64,000 nt of DNA, taken from contig NZ_JACHGV010000001.1 in the NCBI RefSeq assembly GCF_014202475.1, positions 490,186 through 554,185 on the forward strand. The letters run 5' to 3'. Position numbers and translations under genes: made by a program. Positions 60,352 through 64,000 of this stretch are shown here, one piece after another (position 1 is the first letter of the stretch; each line of letters begins with the position of its first letter). The notes below the pieces were generated by a model. That model made no database searches and was not told the DNA's origin. It saw only the letters and a program-made list of their open reading frames with translations. This stretch comes from Streptomyces paradoxus. Lineage in GTDB: Bacteria > Actinomycetota > Actinomycetes > Streptomycetales > Streptomycetaceae.

Positions 60352-62394
60352 CTACCGCGCCGAGGCCGCGACCGGCGCCGGCGCGTAGCCGGTGGGCCGG
60401 GCCGTGAGGGTGCCGCGGCCCTGGGTGCGGCTGCGCAACCGGGTCGCGTAACCGAACAGTTCGGCCAGCGGCACGGTGGCGGTGACGACCGCCGCGCCCG
60501 CGCGGGAGACCGAGCCGGTCACCTTCCCGCGCCGGGCGGCGAGATCGCCGAGCACGCCGCCGACCGCTTCCCCGGGCACGGTGACCGTGACCTCGACGAC
60601 CGGCTCCAGCAGGACCATCGCGCAGGCGCGCAGGGCCTCCCGGAGACCGAGCCGGCCGGCCGTGCGGAACGCCGTGTCCGAGGAGTCCTTCACATGGGTC
60701 GCCCCGTCGGTCAGGGTGACCCGCAGCCCGGTCACCGGGTGCCCGCCGAGGGGGCCCTCGGTGAGGGCGTCCCGGCAGCCGGCCTCGACCGCCCGGACGA
60801 ACTCCTGCGGCACCCGCCCGCCGACGACAGCCGAGCGGAACTCGAAACCTCCCTCCTCGTGCGGCTCCACGTCGAGGACGACATGGGCGAACTGCCCCGC
60901 CCCGCCGTCCTGTTTGACATGCCGGAACACCAGCCCGGACACGCCCCGGCCGACGGTCTCGCGGTAACTGACCCGTGGGCGACCGACGTTGACCTCCAGC
61001 CCCAGCTCGCGCCGGAGCTTCTCCACCGCCACCTCCAGGTGCAGTTCACCCATGCCGGACAGGACCGTCTGCCCGGTCTCCGGGTCGGACCGCACGACCA
61101 GCGAGGGGTCCTCCTCGGTCAGCCGCGCCAGCCCCGACGCGAGCCGGTCGGTGTCACCGGCCCGGCGGGACTCGACCGCGACCGATACCACCGGCTCGGG
61201 CACACCGGGTGGTTCGAGTACGAGCGGCGCCTCCGCCGCGCACAGGGTCGAGCCCGCGCGTGCCGACTTCAGCCCGACCACGGCGACGATGTCCCCGGCG
61301 ACGGCCCGGTCCAGCGGGGCGTGCCGGTCGGCCTGGACGCGCAGGATCCGTCCGATCCGCTCGCTGCGCCCGGCGCTCGCGTCCCACAGGGTGTCTCCCT
61401 TCTCGATCGTGCCGGAGTAGATCCGCAGATACGTCAGCCGTCCCGTCGGCGTGGCGTGCACCTTGAACGCGAGGGCGGACGCAGGTGCCGCGGGGTCGGC
61501 GGGCCGCGTCTGCTCCTCGCCGTCGTCCGTGCCGCGGACCGGCGGCACGTCCAGCGGCGACGGAAGGTAGGCCACGACCGCATCGAGCAGCGGCTCGACA
61601 CCGCGGTTGCGGTACGCGGAGCCGCACAGCACCACCACGCCGTCACCGTCCCGGGTCACCTCGCGCAGCGCCGAGGAGAGGGTCCCCTCGGAGAGCGCGC
61701 CGGTGACGCAGAACTCCTCCAGCGCGCCCGGGTGCAGTTCCGCCACGGCCTCCTCCAGCGACCGGCGGCGCGCCAGGGCCTCGCCCCGCAGGCCGCCGGG
61801 CACCGGCACGTCCTCGCAGGTACCGTCGTCGGCCCACAGCAGTGCGCGCATGCGCACCAGGTCGACGACGCCGGTGAAGGTGTCCTCCGAGCCGACCGGC
61901 AGCTGCACGACCAGGGGTGCCGGGTGCAGCCGCTCCCGGATGGACGCCACGGCCGCGTCGAGGTCGGCCCCGGCGCGGTCCATCTTGTTGACGAACGCGA
62001 TCCTCGGCACGCCGTGCCGGTCGGCCTGCCGCCACACCGACTCGCTCTGCGGCTCCACCCCGGCCACCGCGTCGAACACGGCCACCGCGCCGTCGAGCAC
62101 CCGCAGCGCCCGCTCCACCTCGTCGGCGAAGTCGACGTGCCCCGGGGTGTCGATGAGGTTGAGCCGGTGACCGTCCCAGGCGCAGCTCACCGCCGCGGCG
62201 AAGATGGTGATGCCCCGGTCGCGCTCCTGCGGGTCGAAGTCGGTGACGGTGGTGCCGTCGTGGACCTCGCCGCGTTTGTGCGTGGTGCCGGTGGCGAACA
62301 GGATCCTTTCGGTGACGGTGGTCTTGCCGGCGTCGACATGGGCGAGGATGCCGAGGTTGCGGACGACGGCGAGCGGGTTGAGGTGGGTGCGCAC
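60352..62394 (-). CDS. elongation factor G paralogue
   Basis: 680 residues from GTG 62394. GTPase motifs: [33 protein letters not shown] and NKMDRAG. Domain IV has [17 protein letters not shown] and a tip loop [11 protein letters not shown] like EF-G (HEVDSS) rather than Tet(M). It is a secondary EF-G/FusB-like factor of streptomycetes that may act in ribosome rescue, recycling or antibiotic protection; which one is not readable. Monocistronic, with a short upstream ORF. Confidence 0.85.
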   Translation of the reverse strand: MRTHLNPLAVVRNLGILAHVDAGKTTVTERILFATGTTHKRGEVHDGTTVTDFDPQERDRGITIFAAAVSCAWDGHRLNLIDTPGHVDFADEVERALRVLDGAVAVFDAVAGVEPQSESVWRQADRHGVPRIAFVNKMDRAGADLDAAVASIRERLHPAPLVVQLPVGSEDTFTGVVDLVRMRALLWADDGTCEDVPVPGGLRGEALARRRSLEEAVAELHPGALEEFCVTGALSEGTLSSALREVTRDGDGVVVLCGSAYRNRGVEPLLDAVVAYLPSPLDVPPVRGTDDGEEQTRPADPAAPASALAFKVHATPTGRLTYLRIYSGTIEKGDTLWDASAGRSERIGRILRVQADRHAPLDRAVAGDIVAVVGLKSARAGSTLCAAEAPLVLEPPGVPEPVVSVAVESRRAGDTDRLASGLARLTEEDPSLVVRSDPETGQTVLSGMGELHLEVAVEKLRRELGLEVNVGRPRVSYRETVGRGVSGLVFRHVKQDGGAGQFAHVVLDVEPHEEGGFEFRSAVVGGRVPQEFVRAVEAGCRDALTEGPLGGHPVTGLRVTLTDGATHVKDSSDTAFRTAGRLGLREALRACAMVLLEPVVEVTVTVPGEAVGGVLGDLAARRGKVTGSVSRAGAAVVTATVPLAELFGYATRLRSRTQGRGTLTARPTGYAPAPVAASAR

Positions 62395-62515
62395 GGCCCG
62401 GGGCCTTTCGGTGCGTTCAGGAAGGGGGCAGCGCGATTCCCGGGCGAAGCGGGCAGACAAGAACTCGAACCCGACGTTGCGTCAGGATCGTCGGGGTGTC
62501 AGACGCTCGTCCCGG

Positions 62516-62614
62516 TCAGCCGGTGCCGCCGCGCAGCGGGCACCGGGGCGACGAAGACACGAGGATCACCTCGTAGCGCGGCAGGGAGACGACGGCAGCG
62601 GTGTGGTCACGCAT
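62516..62614 (-). CDS. possible 32-residue leader peptide upstream of the EF-G paralogue
   Basis: ATG with a GGGAG ribosome site 8 bases before, reading MRDHTAAVVSLPRYEVILVS and ending PLRGGTG. It sits 121 bp before the EF-G-like start. Short ORFs before ribosomal protection genes can act in attenuation; only position and ribosome site support it. Confidence 0.35.
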   Translation of the reverse strand: MRDHTAAVVSLPRYEVILVSSSPRCPLRGGTG

Positions 62615-62619
62615 GGCCG

Positions 62620-62904
62620 TCTCCCTTCATTCGTCGCGCCGGTGCCCCGGCGCTCGGTAGTGGGCGGCGCCGGGTATGTGCGTGAGTGTAGGGAGGGCGG
62701 CGGGGACGGGGCCAGGGGTTTTTGAAGCGGGCGGTTCGGGGCGGTCGGGTCCGTCTTCGTCGCGTCCCGGCCGATGGCGACCTGGCGGTAGTTGCCGGCC
62801 GCACCTGCCGAGCCCCGCTGCGCATCTCTGGTCTCCACACACCTCAGGGGTCTCGTCCGGTTCGCGCTCTACTCGCCGGGCCGGTGACTGCGGACGCTGA
62901 ACGT
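62620..62904. other. 285 bp without a gene
   Basis: Non-coding DNA upstream of the small leader ORF and of the DUF6083-like gene. No recognisable frame on either strand. Confidence 0.5.
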
Positions 62905-63295
62905 ATGGGGGCTGTCGAAGAGGGGCTGCGCCGATTACAGTTCGGCCAGTTGGCTTGTCCGCGCTGCCGGTTGCCGGTTGCCGCAGGATCGTGTGGCGAC
63001 GCTGGAGCAGGACTGGGTTCTGCTGGAGCCGGGGCTGGAGGTGCCGGCGCACCTCGTGCCCGCAGAGCACCGGTGGATCACTCTGTCGGACGGCCGGGTC
63101 ACGGTGTACGGGGTGTGCCCGCCGGACGGCTCGCAGCGCTGCCGGATCGAGCACCGGCTGGCGTGCTCCAAGCAGCCGTTGCCGGATCTCTGGCCGTGGC
63201 TGACGGCCCTGCGGGCGGAGAACGCCCGGGCCGCGCAGCGGCGAACCGACCCGGAACCGCCGCGCCTGCCGCAGGCGTGGCCGGACGCCGGGTAG
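62905..63295 (+). pseudogene. DUF6083-like gene interrupted by a 7-bp tandem duplication
   Basis: From ATG 62905 the frame reads MGAVEEGLRRLQFGQLACPR-CRLP and is then lost; the rest (RVATLEQDWVLLEPGLEVPA, VPAEHRWITLSDGRVTVYG, LPDLWPWLTALRAENARAAQ) is in another frame to the stop at 63295. At 62965-62984 the unit TGCCGGT occurs twice in tandem and is followed by TGCCGCA. Removing one unit restores one open frame CPRC-RLPQDRVATLEQDW. The product would be a small zinc-ribbon plus DUF6083-type protein of unknown function. Confidence 0.65.
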
Positions 63296-63314
63296 GCGGG
63301 GCTTCCGGCACGCT

Positions 63315-63899
63315 CTGACCGCATGCGGCAGCAACGACACTGGCAGTGCCTCGGCTTCGAAGACGAAGTCCCCGGCCAGCAAGTCGAAAAAGGCCGACTG
63401 TACGAGCCAGACGCTCGACCAGGCCGAGTGGATGGAGCACTGCGCCGACGATGCCGGCACTGACGCCGACACGGGGGCGAAGTCGGCGGGCTTGAGGTTC
63501 GGCGAGTCGTACACGTGGCCCGACGGGCTGAAGGTGTCGGTCACCGAGGCGAAAAGGTTCACCGACTTCGACGAGGATGTGCTGGAGTCACCTGAGCCGG
63601 GCAGTACTGACTTCCGGGTGACGCTGAAGTTGGAGAACGGAAGCAAGGAGCCGGCCGCCCTGGACGATCTGTCGCTCATCGTCGAAGGGGCCACGAACGG
63701 TGGAGAGGCGTCCTTCACCATGTTCGAGAACGGGTCGCAGCCGCTGGAGGGCCGGCTCGCTCCCGGGGTGAAGACGAGGAAAAACGCCGACCACGTGCTG
63801 GAGACGAAGTACGGCAAGAAGATCGTGGTGACGGTGCAGCGGAACAGCGAGAACTACGACCTGGACTTCCCCGAGTTCAACGGCGAGATCACCGGCTGA
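63315..63899 (+). pseudogene. DUF4352-like lipoprotein without signal peptide start
   Basis: In frame, LTACGSNDTGSASASKTKSP resembles a lipobox (LTAC) and the usual Ser/Lys linker. It is followed by FGESYTWPDGLKVSVTEAKR, DFRVTLKLENGSKEPAALDD and a C-terminal NYDLDFPEFNGEITG, typical of small immunoglobulin-like DUF4352 lipoproteins. The signal peptide before the lipobox is missing: upstream in frame there is GRRGFRHA without a start codon. The first ATG is 63432, after the lipobox. Likely a deletion beheaded the gene next to the damaged DUF6083 gene. Confidence 0.6.
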
Positions 63900-63915
63900 C
63901 GCCGGGCACGACGAA

Positions 63916-63952
63916 GCGCCCCACTCCCCGAGTGGCGGCTGGAGCGGGGCGC
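63916..63952 (+). terminator. terminator after the lipoprotein gene
   Basis: Inverted repeat GCGCCCC-a-CTCC paired with GGAG-c-GGGGCGC (one mismatch) around a 13-base loop, 17 bp after the stop. Confidence 0.7.
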
Positions 63953-64000
63953 TGTCGTCAGGAATCGCTCCGGAGACTGTGTCGCTGCCGGTACCCCTTC

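Noticed and set aside
60352..62394. Tet(M)-type tetracycline resistance protein
   Set aside because: The domain IV loop and VKQDGG.GQFA signature are EF-G-like rather than those of ribosomal protection proteins.

Overview
The window is chromosomal DNA of a Streptomyces-like actinomycete: GC is very high with strong G/C preference at third codon positions, GTG and TTG starts are common, neighbouring genes are often coupled through ATGA or GTGA stop/start overlaps, and leucine TTA codons are very rare. The gene order of the first 25 kb matches, from memory, the SCO6663 to SCO6648 region of Streptomyces coelicolor. No rRNA, tRNA, CRISPR array or intact mobile element was recognised.

Layout. (1) 1-7.6 kb: oxidative pentose phosphate operon (transketolase 3' end, transaldolase, G6PDH, OpcA, glucose-6-phosphate isomerase, 6-phosphogluconate dehydrogenase, a histidine phosphatase). 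(2) 9-14 kb: quinate/shikimate catabolism (dehydroshikimate dehydratase, shikimate dehydrogenase, TetR regulator, MFS importer) with two dyad operators. (3) 14.2-17.7 kb: a serine hydrolase and a split saccharopine-pathway pair. (4) 17.8-25.4 kb: a nucleotide-derived cluster: GTP cyclohydrolase II variant, creatininase-family amidohydrolase, flippase-like protein, methyltransferase, glycosyltransferase, catalytically dead PTPS homologue, MDR dehydrogenase and CDP-alcohol phosphatidyltransferase. (5) 25.4-30.3 kb: HxlR regulator with RidA, a family 5 binding lipoprotein facing a CooC-like P-loop ATPase, and an HD-domain protein.

(6) 30.3-53.6 kb is an accessory, decaying region. It holds a beheaded Hsp70-family gene, several frameshifted genes, tandem duplicated RsbW-like ATP-binding proteins around an EcsC/TerB-like gene, and a four-gene operon coding for a Ser/Thr kinase, an E2 (UBC)-like protein, a JAB-E1 (ThiF) fusion and a membrane protein. 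That operon lies between two direct copies of one degenerate gene, the second fused to an IS21 istB remnant. After it come a SUKH/SMI1 protein and a secreted NucA/NucB-type DNase with two TTA codons. (7) 53.7-60.3 kb: beta-1,3-glucan (laminarin) use: GH1 beta-glucosidase, sugar ABC importer and Tat-exported GH55 glucanase. (8) 60.3-64 kb: an EF-G paralogue and two damaged small genes.

The two most promising less-described systems are the FAPy-forming GCH II/dead-PTPS/glycosyltransferase/flippase cluster (17.8-25.4 kb) and the kinase-E2-JAB/E1-membrane operon (42.9-48.1 kb). Functional statements come from motifs read by eye and from knowledge of families; no database search was run.
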